Source: HGM04593 sp045588345 (GTDB lineage: Bacteria; Bacteroidota; Bacteroidia; Bacteroidales; Bacteroidaceae). From it: a stretch of DNA of 24,065 nucleotides. The position numbers and the translations under genes are program-made. Below the pieces are notes generated by a model, which searched no databases, was not told where the DNA came from, and saw only the letters and a list, made by a program, of their open reading frames with translations. The stretch spans positions 1 to 24,065 of the forward strand of contig JAZNDZ010000012.1 of assembly GCA_045588345.1 (NCBI GenBank), written 5' to 3'. Below, in pieces: positions 23,911 through 24,065 of the stretch. Positions within the stretch are counted from its first letter, which is position 1. The number at the start of each line of letters is the position of its first letter.

Positions 23911-24065
23911 CCTCTTGGTCGAACAAAAAAGAAGGTGACCCAAAAGTCTCCTTCTTTTGTATGAGGCGTGAATAAAAAGTAAAGTTCAAGGCTTGTGAAG
24001 GCTTCAAAACCGCAGTTTACTAAGCGTAAATGAGGATTTTGAAGCCAAACGTAACGTAGAAATTT
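23911..24065 (+). repeat. Interspersed structured repeat, 5' part (right window edge)
   Basis: CCTCTT (23911-23916) precedes a hairpin: AAAAGAAGG (23927-23935) pairs with CCTTCTTTT (23950-23958), extended past a T-T mismatch by GAC/GTC, leaving loop CCAAAA. The GGTGACCCAAAAGT inside it is shared with the central copy at 12120-12133. 23945-24065 is identical to 1-121, including the second hairpin (24000-24046). The 3' end of this instance is outside the window. Confidence 0.9.

Noticed and set aside
1..24065. Circular plasmid or phage suggested by identical window ends
   Set aside because: Content is core chromosomal with no replication, mobilisation or phage genes, and the terminal match is an interspersed repeat also related to the copy at 12103.

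Overview
The window comes from the chromosome of a Bacteroidales bacterium (Bacteroides/Prevotella-like; the family cannot be fixed from sequence alone). This rests on gene content: GldH, a DUF2723 glycosyltransferase-like protein with the Bacteroidetes C-terminal signature, a long Bacteroidetes-style RodA, and purH next to the mre cluster. Upstream regions also carry TAnnTTTG-type -7 boxes, sometimes with TTTG-like -33 boxes, and lack Shine-Dalgarno sequences.

Layout. 1-140 is the 3' part of an interspersed repeat. 162-948 (minus) holds two tandem, paralogous small lipoproteins. From a divergent promoter region, priA (1209-3455) runs rightwards. A promoter with both consensus boxes then drives a three-gene unit: a DUF2723 multi-spanning membrane protein, a NodB-type deacetylase and queG (3594-8863). 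dacB (PBP4, minus, 8872-10236) converges on queG. nadB (10408-11991) follows, then a 434-nt gap carrying the only complete copy of the repeat. metF-holB-ricT-gldH (12426-16217, plus) converges on, and overlaps, the opposing cluster purH-mreB-mreC-mreD-mrdA-rodA (23422 down to 16171, minus). The last 640 nt upstream of purH hold an inverted repeat at the purH promoter, two tiny overlapping ORFs with their own candidate promoter, and the 5' part of another repeat copy.

How the genes work together. mreB/C/D, mrdA (PBP2) and rodA form the rod/elongasome operon, co-transcribed with purH (last two steps of IMP synthesis). dacB adds a periplasmic PG hydrolase. metF supplies methyl-THF and nadB starts NAD synthesis. 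holB and priA serve replication and restart. queG completes queuosine in tRNA. The DUF2723 protein is probably an extracytoplasmic glycosyltransferase.

Most interesting signal. The ~160-170 bp interspersed repeat has two hairpin modules. Their stem arms differ in sequence between copies but still pair, while the apical TTTAC-TAAGC-GTAAA core is invariant. It has imperfect terminal inverted repeats around GGTGAC and CCTCTT on both sides. Both window ends lie in this repeat with a perfect 121-nt match, so the window is probably a contig broken at unresolved copies rather than a circle. I do not recognise the repeat as a named family.
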